Notes under the pieces: model-generated
Seen by the model: only the letters and a program-made list of their open reading frames with translations
Told to the model about the DNA's origin: nothing
The model's database searches: none
Translations under genes and position numbers: made by a program
Assembly (NCBI GenBank): GCA_003254905.1
Contig: QANU01013470.1
Span: forward strand, 155,207-219,206
Reading direction: 5' to 3'
Source of the DNA: Nissolia schottii
Lineage: Eukaryota > Streptophyta > Magnoliopsida > Fabales > Fabaceae
Length of the DNA: 64,000 nucleotides
Shown: positions 1 through 13,042 of the stretch, in pieces
Position numbering within the stretch: position 1 is the first letter of the stretch
How the letters are laid out: every line of letters begins with the position of its first letter

Positions 1-389
1 CCTCACTTACGAATGATGATGCATGCAGTGTGCCCACCAAGTGAGAACCTTCTGATGTACGTCCATCACTAGGTGATGCTTTAAAATGCAAATAAAAGGA
101 AAAGGGAAAAGACAAGTAAACAGCAGACAAAGGAAGTTAATGACTAAATAGTGGACCTCAGAAAAGTCCATGCACATAAAATTCCACAACGAATTATAAT
201 TTTCATTAGGAAGGAGGGAAAAAAGATCAAAGAATTTGATCCAGCAATTAGGAATTGAAGGATAATTAGAATGGATAAACACAAGAATATTTTATGGATA
301 ATGAAAAATAAGGTGTGAGCTTAGATATTTTTGGAAGATATTTTGGGCTAGCGAAGCTGGGGTCTTTCCTTTTGAGTTTTGAGTAAACC
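1..389. other. 3' flank of the CCT gene
   Basis: AT-rich sequence downstream of the CCT gene stop codon on the minus strand. It probably holds the 3' UTR and polyadenylation region. Short open frames here show no family resemblance. Confidence 0.5.
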
Positions 390-2003
390 TCAATGTCTCT
401 TCACAAAGCGACCCTACAATCAAAAATATCAGAAAAGCTGTTTTCATTAGAAAACAAAAGTGACAGAAAGTACCAAAAAGTGCCAATTACACCCAATAGC
501 TTGAAATTAAAATAAATGCATTAAAGAAAATTCAATTAAAAAAGCAAAAGAAAAGAAATACATTGGAGATTTAAAAGTGACCTTGATTCTGGGTCTCTTA
601 TCGGCGTTTAGTTTCCGAACTTGGTATCTTATCTTCTTTGAGAACAATCTGTTCTGGCGCTTCTCTTTGTACCTAAGAACACTTGCTTCCCTCCTTGTTC
701 TCTCTTCTTCCAATATTGGCACTTCTCCCATCTAATATTAAACACAATATTCATAAGCCTTATATAAATATTAATCATCTCTAATATCTAATAGCAATAA
801 GAAAGAGTAAATATAAGATCTATTCTAGCAATTCATTTGCAAGTGAGAATTTAATTGTGTATACATAAATATAACACTGGATTCATCCCAAATTAATAAC
901 TCTCTTAATTACTAAAATTGCCCAAAAAATTCAAATTTCAACAATAAAAGCAAGAAGAAAAGAATTGAAAAACTACAACCTTGTTTCACAATAAATTATT
1001 TAACAGAAATAGTTTTTTTTTTTTTTTCGCTTCCAAAGCTGTGTCTCAAAACTTTTAAAATTATAAAATGTTTTGACTTTAAAATAAACTAATACAAAGA
1101 GATATTATAACTATTGGAATTGCAAGCATGCATTTGAATAAACACGGAAATACCAACACAACCAGTCTAATGGTAGGCAAATTCATCCCCTTTTTTAAAG
1201 GATCTTAGGTTTGAGACCTGAGAATAAAAAAAATAACCTATGTCAAAAAGGATAATCATAATATTATAAGCTAAATTAGTCGGCTCCACTGGCAGTGGAG
1301 TCCAGATATCGGTGCAAGTAACAAGAATAAACAAGGAAAGGTAAAAATAACAAGAGGGTGAAGCTTGTGAGAATGAAGAAATGAGATGATGAGTGTTGAG
1401 AGTACTAACATAGTAGTAGCCATTATTATTGGCCATTGAAAGAGAATAGTCATCAGCCCACAGTGACCCGCGGTCAGACCATGCATCCAAAACCTCTTGA
1501 TAGTTCAAGTTCAAATTCAAAGCCACCAGATTCTTCTCATCCTCCATTTCCCAGAACCCAACAGTATTATTATTTTCTTCTCTCTTTATTATCTGCTGTT
1601 CCCCCACTAGGCACTTGTCATCTAATTTCCCTTCATCATAACCTTCCGCTAATTCCTCTGATCCAACTGCTGAGAACTTCTCGTCCCATTCCATGAAATC
1701 CCAATGAAGCTCATCATGACCACTACTACTACAATCCTTTTGTGGTGGTAATAACTTTTGTTGTTCTTCTTCTTCCATGTCCAAGACCCCTTGCAGTTCT
1801 TCCAAAATATTGTATTCATCATCAGGGCAAGGTTGGATATTGGGATAGGGGAATATGGAGGTGGTGGATTGTGGTACTTGTTGTTCTTCCTCTTTCTTTG
1901 GGCTTCTAAGCAGTGAAGTGTATCCCATCTTATCTCCGAAAAGCCTATTTTCTCTCTCTGTCTTTGTGTCTCCTCTTGGATTTGTATTTTCATAATAATG
2001 CAT
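390..2003 (-). CDS. CCT-motif (CMF-type) transcriptional regulator, 3 exons
   Basis: Exons read from splice signals: 1410-2003, 582-731 and 390-413, all joined in phase 0, giving 255 residues. Exon 1 encodes an acidic, Glu/Gln-rich region ending with the [14 protein letters not shown] motif that often precedes CCT domains in CONSTANS-like and CMF proteins. Exon 2 begins [10 protein letters not shown] and encodes most of the CCT domain (about residues 212-248, [19 protein letters not shown]). The micro-exon supplies the invariant GRFVKR plus H and stop. No B-box zinc finger is seen, so it belongs to the CCT-only class rather than full CONSTANS-like proteins. CCT domains act in the nucleus and bind NF-Y or DNA; family members act in flowering, sugar response and chloroplast development. 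Which of these applies here cannot be told. An in-frame Met at residue 26 ([10 protein letters not shown]) is an alternative start. The intron 1 acceptor lies directly before ATGGGAGAAG. Confidence 0.85.
1141..1260 (+). repeat. SINE-like sequence in intron 1 of the CCT gene
   Basis: A pol III-like box A (TCTAATGGTAGGCAA, about 1167-1180) is followed about 30 bases later by a box B (GGTTTGAGACC, 1209-1219). This is the arrangement of a tRNA-derived plant SINE head. It lies antisense to the host gene. Ends and target duplication were not resolved. Confidence 0.35.
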
Positions 2004-2710
2004 GTGCTACTATTGTGTGTATTATATACACGGAGGTGTGTAACTATCTATGACAAAAATAACAATAATAATCTTTCAAAATTTGGTAATATATAGTGTA
2101 CTAATGTAATAATCCCTATTCGAGCAATGTTACACAGTTAAAAACTACCACAAATTTTAATTAAAAAAATAACAATAATAATATTGGATGGAATAAAGAA
2201 TGATGAGTCATTGCTTTATGTAAGAATCAACCGGGGATATCACGTTATTCTAATAAATAAATTCTAATAAAAATTTTGGTTTTTTCTTTAGAATAATGAA
2301 CATATATTCTAAAAAAGTTAGTTTCCTCTCTTATCTTTGTTGTATCACATTTCTAATTAATTTATCATGTTTCATTATGAAGTGTAACAAGTATGGTGTT
2401 GTATATACTCACAATACACAGTCAGGGTGAATCTAGTGTCTCAATAACTTGTTCTTCTTGAGTTGTAAAAGGTGGCATTTGTGGAGGTGGGATAATAAAT
2501 CTTAGATTTTCATTACGGCATAGGCTCAAGTATTCAAATGGGGTAATTTGGGGGCTTATTTGGGGTTGATGAGCAAGATTGTAGAGATTTATATTAATCC
2601 CCAAGTGCGGTGAGTTGTGATCTGAGAAATGGGCTAATCAGGCTAGGAGGATTGGAAGGCTAGAAGGACTAAGAAGGTCAAGAGGGTTAGTGTGATGCCT
2701 AACAATTTTA
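2004..2710. other. AT-rich upstream region of the CCT gene
   Basis: No gene seen. It should contain the promoter of the minus-strand CCT gene in its first few hundred bases. A minus-strand open frame at 2422-2604 has no recognisable family. Confidence 0.5.
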
Positions 2711-4379
<1,669 letters not shown>

Positions 4380-4380
<1 letters not shown>

Positions 4381-4450
4381 CTACCTCATAGATTCAAGCC
4401 ACGAAACTCGTGTTCTAACCAATTAACCTTTCTGTCTTATCCCCAATTGT
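4380..4450 (-). repeat. SINE-like head, minus strand
   Basis: On the minus strand, GGTTAATTGGTTAGAAC (4412-4428) resembles a tRNA box A, and GGCTTGAATC (4391-4400) resembles box B. Spacing is about 12 bases between motifs, shorter than usual, so this is a degraded or atypical SINE head. Confidence 0.35.
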
Positions 4451-6376
4451 GAGAAGACACCATTGTTGAGTTTCAGAAGCTTCAAAACTCAACTTGAAGG
4501 AAAGAAACGACGTGTTTTACTCACCTTCTTAAGTTTCAACAATTCGGTAAAGGCTTTCTTCCTCTCTTGTCAATTTAGTTATGTTTATAGACAATCCTAC
4601 CAATTGTCAAGTCATGTTGTGGGTCGCAAGTTCGAGAAACTCTGAATGCAACATTGTTTAGGCTACGAGGCATCATTTTTTACCACCATCAGTTGTTAAC
4701 TAATCACTGATGTGTCCTTGTTAGGATTTGACATCGACCTAGTTCTTCAAGAGTCTCATGGTGTCAACGCTAGGATTTTGACGACCCTAAGTGAGTGACA
4801 ATCCACACTCTACCATGATTGTTAATGTTATTTGTGTTAATGAATAGAGTATTAGTCTGATCATAGTGATGATGTTGATGAAGCCAAGCATGTTATAATT
4901 TATTTGACAAGTTTATGAAAATTTTCTAGTCATAGAAGTATGAATCTTTTGTGAAAAGCATAACAAACCTTTGAGATACTCTTGACATAAACTATACATG
5001 GCATGAGGCATAGGACCCTAAATTAGGTGATTTACTAATGTAATGATTGAATTGTAAACGAGAATATGTATTAGTCTATGGATATAATTAAATTGAAAAT
5101 TTGATTGTCATGAGTTTAGATTAAGAACATACTATTTATGAGAACGAAGGTGTCACCCTAGTATACAAAGTTCTTCCTTGAGGAGGGCCATAGCTATTTG
5201 GGAGTGAGTCCCAATTAATACCATGTTGTGAGCAAAGATAAACTTAGGAGCAAGTCGTACCCCATTGGGAATGAGTCCCAATGAAGTAGGGTTGAGGGTG
5301 AGTCTCTTCTCGAGAGTTGTTCACAAGACAAAGTAAATAGACAAAGAATCCAAGTGTTATAGTTATTGCTATGTATTCTGAGTTGATATAATAATTGTTT
5401 TATTATTTATGCAAGATTGCATGTGAGCATGTTTTATTGTCATGTGTGCATCATGATACCATACTATGATGATGACTCCCTCCCGCATCTACTTGTATTT
5501 CAAATTTTGTTGAGGACGTATATACTAATCCTCTTATTTGTAGTTGTCAGTCCTATTCTTGTTGATGAGCTCCGCTTTGTAGTTGGGGTTGTTTGCCTAT
5601 CATGCTCATACTGATTAACTTAATTAATTAACATGAACCATAGTGTTATTTGAACCTAAATACTTACTAACAACCTACATGCTAATAATTCTAGAATTCA
5701 TGCATATTACAAGTATGAATATCAACACCTAACAACAACATATAGTTGATTGTATACTAACATTTTTGTTCCTTTTGCACTAGCATTTTAGTTGCGTCAT
5801 TTGTCTAATACCTACTCATTTGCCTCGTACCTAACACCACAACCAGCCATGCTTTGAAAAAAATGTCAACAATTTTTACAAGTGAAATGTTTACAAACAG
5901 AATGAGTTACGTTGGGATTGGTTTTAATTGTTACAATTGATTGATAGCCATGCGGTTACAACTAATCATATCATTAACATCTCTGTTTCAAGGTAAAAAA
6001 GACAAACTCTGATCTGTATTCCTTCCTCAATCAATTGGAAAACGACTATCCCAGGTTTCAACAAAAAAAAAGGTTGTCTAGTCCCACTGGCCACTGCAGA
6101 AGACGCTGCGTCATGCCTCACCCATGTTCTGCGCCGCTCTGCCACGATCAATATCCATGATCATATGCTAGAATTGAAAATAAGTTAAGCAACAACAATA
6201 ATACAAATATAAACACAATTTTAAGAACTAAATTAACTATTTTCAGATATCAGCAAAAATCATTTGCTATGTTATTGAGTAGTTTCTTTCAGAAAACAAG
6301 GTGATATCACCTGTTTGCAGTTTTCCTTTACATTATTTTCCCTTCTCTTCTTTCAAAAATAATACACAACTGGAAG
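4451..6376. other. Intergenic, repeat-derived, no gene recognised
   Basis: No coding region with family resemblance. A 17-base near-palindrome TTGGGAGTGAGTCCCAA occurs at 5198-5214 and again with one change at 5265-5281. The last few hundred bases before 6377 are the 3' flank of the FLX-like gene. Confidence 0.45.
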
Positions 6377-8950
6377 CTATCTAGGCACTTGTGTATGCTG
6401 CAGGTCATAAGGATGATGATGTGTTGCTCCTGATACATATTGAGGATGACCATCAACCCCAGCTTGAATCTGAAAAGTTCAGCAGATTTTGTTATTTATC
6501 TACCAACAACTGTTTCATACATGAAGTCATGCATTGGTAATGTATTGGGAAAACTACTCAACACAAAAACAAGATATCCACTTTCATGCATACTTAAAGC
6601 AGTTGCCAGTTGCATACTCAGGATTGGAGAGCAAGTTTATCTTTCCAAGAAATACAATGACTTAAAAACTAGAAGCGAGCCACTCAGAAAGTGAATCAAC
6701 CTATAGGATTAACAGAAAGAAGGGGAAACTTAAAATTTGCTGCATATACCATATTGCATACTTATCTATTGTCTCCTGTGCTCATATCTTAGTTAAATAG
6801 TTTGTTCAAATAATAATGTTAACAAAGAACATTACTATTCTTGTCTATTTTACCTTCAAGAATAACTAGTAATGTCACCTTTTCTCCCTCGTTTAAGAGT
6901 AAATAGAGGATGGTCATATTTCAGCAAGAGTTATCTTGATGCAATTTGATGAGATAATTACTTGGAGACTAACACATACTTGATGAAATGCATACCTGAT
7001 GCATGCTATATGAGTCAGGAGGAAATGCCACTCCTCCATACCCCATCTCAGGATTGTCATAGTTGGTAGCAACTACAGGACCTACATAGAAACAACAACT
7101 CCACAGATTTCAAAACAAAGTTTAACTAAAATTTCAAGCTATACTGTTCTATTGAGTAAGCACTTCAAAATTAACGACCAAGAAAGTCAAATTACTTGGG
7201 TTTGAAGCAGCAGCAACAGCCCTTGCCCTCTTTTCTGCATTAGCCAGCTCAGTGCGTAACTTTTCAACTTCACGGGCCATAATAACCATATTGTTGTCCA
7301 TCGCTCGTCTGTGCTCAAGATTACTAGTATGTGTCTTCTTCTCAAATTCAATAGCACTCCTATATGAATCAGTAAAAGAAAGTTGAAAATATGTACTTTA
7401 CCCCTAGCATCTGACTAGGTGCATGAAAGATCGCTCTTCCAACAGGAAAAGACAGGTGGTTGAATTTGGAAGCCAGGTTCAGTAGTCTAGTGGCTAGACA
7501 TTTACAAAATCTAGATGGTCAGATTAAATCTTAGTTTCGTTTAGGTTGATAATTATCTTAACTGAGCATAGGGTTTAAGAGCATACAATGAATAACTGAG
7601 ATAAAACCCACACAATCTTTCACCCTGAACAATTACCCGTGGGTGTGTTTGGTTGGGGGTTAAAATGGTTGTCAGAGTTTCATGAATTTCCAAAGTTCAT
7701 AGAAATTCAGACGTCAACACAGACTACACCACATTTATGCAGGCAATTTGAGGCTCAAACAATTACACTAATGATTAAAAAAAATGTAACTTGGACATAT
7801 GATTTTAACAATTCAATGTACTTAAAATCTGATTGGATTTAAACAATCCTCCTCCTCCTCCTCCTCCACAAAATGATATTAGCCTCCAGCTGACCAGACT
7901 TTAAAGCCAAATGGGTTGCTACTGCATATTACTAACTTTTAAGCTAATACAAACATTGTCAATGGCATATGAAAACTAGTGGCAGCAAGCTCAAATTGTT
8001 CTCACGTGATCCACATGCTCAATTTCATTCTTGAAACTCATTCTTTCCACGTGCTAACAAATAAGGTGTGCATAGTTCGGTTTTGTAAGTTCTATAAACC
8101 GGTTTTCATGCTTTGGTTCTGGATAACTAGGGAATTTTGCACATCCCTACAAATAAGTTATTGGAAATAACAATGCACAAACCAAAAAAGAAAAACAGAA
8201 GGAAAAATACAATAAAGCAATAATTGCTATCACATGTCAACAATGGCAGAGGAAGTTCTTTCAACGTCACTGATGACGCAGACACCTACCTCACATTCAC
8301 ATTTCAGAAGCACAAACCCTAATTTACACATCCAATTGAACTCGAAAATGAGCGCATGCATACCACACAAACAAGCAACCCAAAAATGAAGGAGGACAAA
8401 AAATGCACAAATCATAAAAACAATTGCTATACCTTCCCCGCTGAATCTCATGGCGAACGGCCTCTATGTCATCCTTGATCACCGCCAAGTTCTGCGCCTC
8501 GACGCGCGCCCTGGCGACGTCGCTCTCAATAGAGCTCAGCTGCGCGGCGAGCTCCTCGCGGGCGACGGCGTCCTCACGCGCGGCAGCGCGCACCTGATCG
8601 AGCTCGGCTGTCATGGCGGCGACGGCGCGGGCATCGGCGTCGAGCTTGAGGGACTTCTCATAGATCCGGCGGACCTCGGCGTCTCGGTCGGCCTTGACTT
8701 CGGCGGCGACGGCGGAGAGGCGGCGGACGTCGAGCTGGGTGGCGGCTAGGTCCTGCTTGAGGGCGACGTGAGTGGCAGCGAGGCGCTGGTTGTCGACGAG
8801 GAGGGACTGGATCTGCCGGTGGCGAGCCGCGATGCGCTCCTCGAGGGCGGCAACGGGGAGGGCACGGGTGGCGGCGGAGGAGGAAGGGTGGGGGAGGCGG
8901 TGGGCGTCGAGACGGGGGTGAGAGGACCCTGAGTGCTTTCGCCCCGCCAT
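6377..8950 (-). CDS. FLX-like coiled-coil protein, 4 exons
   Basis: Exons 8433-8950, 7196-7359, 6996-7081 and 6377-6469 join in phases 2, 1 and 0 and give 286 residues, the usual size of FLX-like proteins. The start used is MAGRKHSG at 8950; an upstream in-frame Met at 8977 is possible. The central part (about residues 40-235) is a heptad-rich coiled coil. It contains blocks typical of the family: IQSLLVDNQRLAATHVALKQ, a region ending AVRHEIQRGR, then SAIEFEKKTHTSNLEH and MAREVEKLRTELANAEKRAR. The C-terminus is Gly/Pro/His-rich and ends HTQVPR. FLX and its relatives act with FRIGIDA-type scaffolds in nuclear regulation of FLC-like genes; FLX-like members also have broader roles, and this member's role is not known. 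Exon 1 is strikingly GC-rich compared with its AT-rich introns. Intron 1 holds a short TCC repeat near 7850. Confidence 0.92.
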
Positions 8951-9929
8951 GTTGATTGAGGAAAGTCCGTGACTCACTCACTGATCCTTCTCCAATATGA
9001 GGCTTTGTAATTTAGTTAATTCAACTAATTCACATCTTTCATTGTTTCTCCTCGTTTGGAAGGGATAAGCACTTATCAATTTACTCAAATGACACTTAGC
9101 AAATTCTTTTTTTTCTATTTTATCTGCAGATATGTCAAAAGTCAATCATTAATAACTTAGGTTCCCCAAGTATTAGTCTTTAATCTAAATTACTTCTCTA
9201 ATCTATTTTAAGTCGGAGTAATTCATCATAAAAGCAATCACAAAAGATAAAGCCATGTGTACAATATTATAAAATAGATTTTGAGAAATAGCTTTTCTTT
9301 AGGCTTCAATTTTACATGATATTTATATCCTTGCATTCATTTTGTTAATTGCTCTCTTCCACTCACTCTTACCTCATGATGACGCGGCTTTCGCAAATAA
9401 AAAATAGTCTACGTCAGTTTTATATAGGGACTGATTAAAAACTGGTATAAAAATGGGTCAAAATTTATATAATATTATCAAATAAATATTATAATATATT
9501 ATTAAATAATTATATATATATATATTAATCTATAGAAAGAATTTTTTTAAATTATAAAATTAGTTAATATAAAAAATTTTGTTGTTAATTTTTTTTAGAA
9601 GTTCTCTTATTTTATAAGTTAAAAGACTAATAATAAAAATAAAACATTCTTATTTTATTTATCATTTTACTTTTTTACATTATTTGTACTTAAAAAATAC
9701 ATGTTAATAGTAACATTTGAAATGAAAAGAGTCAATATTAAATAAATAAAACAAAAAATTAAAGAATATTACAAATTATTCTTATAAACAAAATATCCCT
9801 AGTTTTATATTTTAAAAGAAAATCATTGTCTAATTAAAAAAAAACTCACTCTCTCCTTAGATTTCTCAAAGTGAGTGTGATGAGATTTATAAAATCAGGA
9901 GAAATTTTGTTTGGAAAAATCATGAAAAC
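8951..9929. other. AT-rich upstream region of the FLX-like gene
   Basis: The promoter of the minus-strand FLX-like gene should lie near 8951-9300. Beyond it are A/T runs. A segment near 9410-9460 (ACGTCAGTTTTATATAGGG) vaguely recalls sub-terminal repeats of CACTA elements, but no ends were found. Confidence 0.45.
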
Positions 9930-10500
9930 AAGGGCCGCCGCCTCATTCTTGTCATCTAGGAGATTGTGACTCATCCAAAGGGAACTGGTGAGTCCAGGGT
10001 GGCTAACACCGTCTTCCTTGAGAAATTGGTGGAAGCATACACTCTAAAGCATGGCAAGATATAGCCACAGTTTTTACGCCAGAAATATGGCCCCTTATGG
10101 CAGCACAATGTCGCGTCTTGCTATCTCTTGGGTTGCTAATGCAATCTCACAGGGTTTTCNNNNNNNNNNNNNNNNNNNNNNNNNNNNNNNNNNNNNNNNN
10201 CTCGTGGCTTACTAAAATTCTGCTTTATGATTTTGTATCCTTTGTGCACGTCTCAGATACAACAGCCAGGGTGACGGATGTTTGGCATATCGCGCTTAGT
10301 TTTACTCATTCCTTGCTTGGGATAGAGAGCGATTCCTTGGATTCAGTTTGTTTAATACGGTTATTACAGGCATTCATCAGAGGGTGCGAAGGATTGGCAA
10401 CTTAAAAAGGCTAATGTATGTGCCGACTTTCTAATCAAATACGGTTCTAATATTGTTTCCAACTTCACCATTATTAACCATCTGCCTTAATCACTTCAAG
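9930..10500 (+). mobile_element. LINE 3' remnant with internal gap
   Basis: Frames recall the C-terminal part of plant L1-type LINE polyproteins. FLRQKYGPLWQ (near 10070) matches the segment after the reverse transcriptase. NVCADFLIKYGS (near 10415) matches the end of the RNase H domain. The frames are broken and the segment contains a 41-base N gap. It is a short decayed copy, not a gene. Confidence 0.5.
10160..10200. other. Assembly gap (41 N)
   Basis: Run of unknown bases inside the LINE remnant. Confidence 1.
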
Positions 10501-13042
10501 ATTTATTTCGTGGACTGGAGACTTCATGGACATTGTCTTGTCTTTCTTAGATTAGAACATAACATTTTATTTTCTCTTCTGACAAGAGTGAACTACTTTA
10601 TATTTACATTATGTCAGTTTTTGTTAACTAAAGTTTTAGATAACAAAAAAGGCTTGCTTCCTCTAAGTTCAAGGAAGCTCAACAACATTATATAAAAAAG
10701 TTTAGAATAAATAACACTTTTTGTCTTTAAAATAGACATCAATTTAGTCATAAAAAAAATTGATAATATCAATTTAATTTGAACACTTTAAATTTTAAAA
10801 TCAATTTGACTTGTAAAAACATATTAACATCAATCTAGGCGTATCATTTTGAATTTTAACATCAACTTAATTTTATATTAGTAATTTAGATTTAGAGGTA
10901 TGACTGAAACACATCTCTTACATCTCAAACATCTTTTATATATATTTTTTTAAATCTATAAAAATTAGTTGAAAAATTATCTTAAAACAATAATAATTTT
11001 AAATTTTACGTTTCCATCTCTTCCTCCAAACTAATTTCTATCTCTATTGTCTCCGTATTTTCTGACCTGAGACACTTACCAAACGGTCTTAGAGACCAGG
11101 AAACCATCAATATTAGAGTTGGAAACCTTCAAATTCACGATATGCCATTCTCCTTCTTCCACTCACGCTTACATTGTATCCATCATTTTTTTTCCCAAGA
11201 CATTATTACATGAATCATATTCTTTTAATAAAAAGGTACGTCAATCATTTTTTTTTAAAAAATAAAAGGCACACCAAACCTCGTCTCTGAGGTTCGATAG
11301 AGAAAAAGGAAAATCGTTCGTCAATGATATTGTTGAATGGTTTGGCAATATTGGTTCAACATGCTCGGATTAAATCAACACCGCGGCAAAAAAGTTGGAA
11401 CCCTAAATTCTCATCTAATTATAATATTAGTGCTTCACAATTACCCCATTAAATGTTTTAAATAACCATTAATCATTTCACTTCTTCCCTACAGAACGCT
11501 CTTGCCGTCTTTATCAAATTGCAAGAACAGACTGACATTACAAAATCCATCTTGAACACCTCATCTCATAGCAAACCTTCACTAGCAATCAGTACAAAAT
11601 ATCTAAGCCGCAAAGCAAGAAAATTATTGCAGCGCACAACCCATCATATTCCAGGCAGCAGCAACCTGCGAGCACACATCAAAGCCGAAAAAGTCCAAAA
11701 CAAGGCTTTATCTAAACCCAATGAGGACACTAGGGCTTAAAGTACATTCAAGTTGAAACCACTTCGATCACCAAAATAAAAAAATTGAAACCACTAGTAT
11801 TGAACCAACCAACTAGCTAATGTGGATCAGAATCTAAACGAACAATCGACTAGTTTGATTTATATAACCATAAACTCAGATGCACATTTGGCTGTTGATA
11901 CCAAATAAACAAAACTACCTATGGTTGATGAGTGAACCAAAAATCAAGCAACTCCTACCCGCGAAATTCACTAGTTCTGCTGAGTGCCAAAATAAAACAA
12001 CAGTAACGAAAAGTGAAAACATATATATTTTAAAAACAATACAAAGCTGCCTATTGCAAAATAGGTGCAACTTGTTTAAACTATAATAATTGTCATTAAA
12101 ACATATATAAGCTAATAACTAGAGGCAACTCATTGAATTCTAATAGTGCTATGTGATATAGTTCCAATTTCTAGCAACGTTGTTCCCAGAACATCAAAAG
12201 GGACAGACCATGTACATTACGTTCTTTTATATGGTGTAAAAAAATTAGCAAACCTGGCTTCAAATAGCTTTAGCTGCAAGGCAGCAAATGCGAATAGTTC
12301 AAATCAAATCTTTCATAAAACAATCATCAAGCAACCAAAGATTGAGTGGTTATGTTGCAACAGGTCCGACCACTTATGGAACAGCATTTCAGATAAACAT
12401 GTAACACGAGAACCCACAACTTAAGTTGACATGTTCCTCTATAAATGATTGTAGCCTAATCCAACCAGGTGCTCCATGACAATGCATGAATTTTTAAAGT
12501 ACATGCGCTCTCTCCCACAGGTCATGATTGTATAACTTGTTATTAAACGCTATGAGCAGCCGCCAGGAACGCTACTTTTCCCAAAAAAAAAAAAAAGTAA
12601 ATTACAATTCAAATACTCTGTAGTGGGGATTTAATTAAGCATGGAAATTTGACATGAAGTAAAACATCCCATTAATCCCACCACCTGTTTGTACTTAATG
12701 CCACATGAGCCAGAGATGCCAAGGTTCAAATTCCAAGCAAGTATAAAGCATGTTTTCATGAAAGCGACACTCACCTGAAACAATCAACCTACCTTAGCAC
12801 GCAAGAAAGTTGGAGACTATCCACTTGCCTCTATAAAAACATTCACATGATCAAATGAATCCCTGTCTAAAAATAAAAACCCACCTGCTGAGTGACAAAT
12901 GAGATAAAAAAGCAAAGAGGTCTTGCTCAGAGCAAGTGAACAACCTACCTCTTTGCTTCCATTTCAAGATTCCAGCCAACGGAATACAACAAATCCCTCA
13001 GACCACAAATCATAGTACATAAAATGTTCACTGTGGAAGCTC
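10501..13042. other. Intergenic and 3' flank of the TAF15-like gene
   Basis: AT-rich. No gene recognised in either strand. Several plus-strand open frames (for example 11519-11740 and 12146-12424) have no family resemblance and biased composition. The final few hundred bases before 13043 probably hold the 3' UTR of the TAF15-like gene. Confidence 0.45.

Noticed and set aside
4463-4645. Short plus-strand open frame near 4.5 kb
   Set aside because: No similarity to any known family, lies in repeat-derived sequence.
8450-8981. Plus-strand and second minus-strand open frames over 8.45-8.98 kb
   Set aside because: GC-rich exon 1 of the FLX-like gene lacks stops in several frames; only the coiled-coil frame matches a family and splices in phase.
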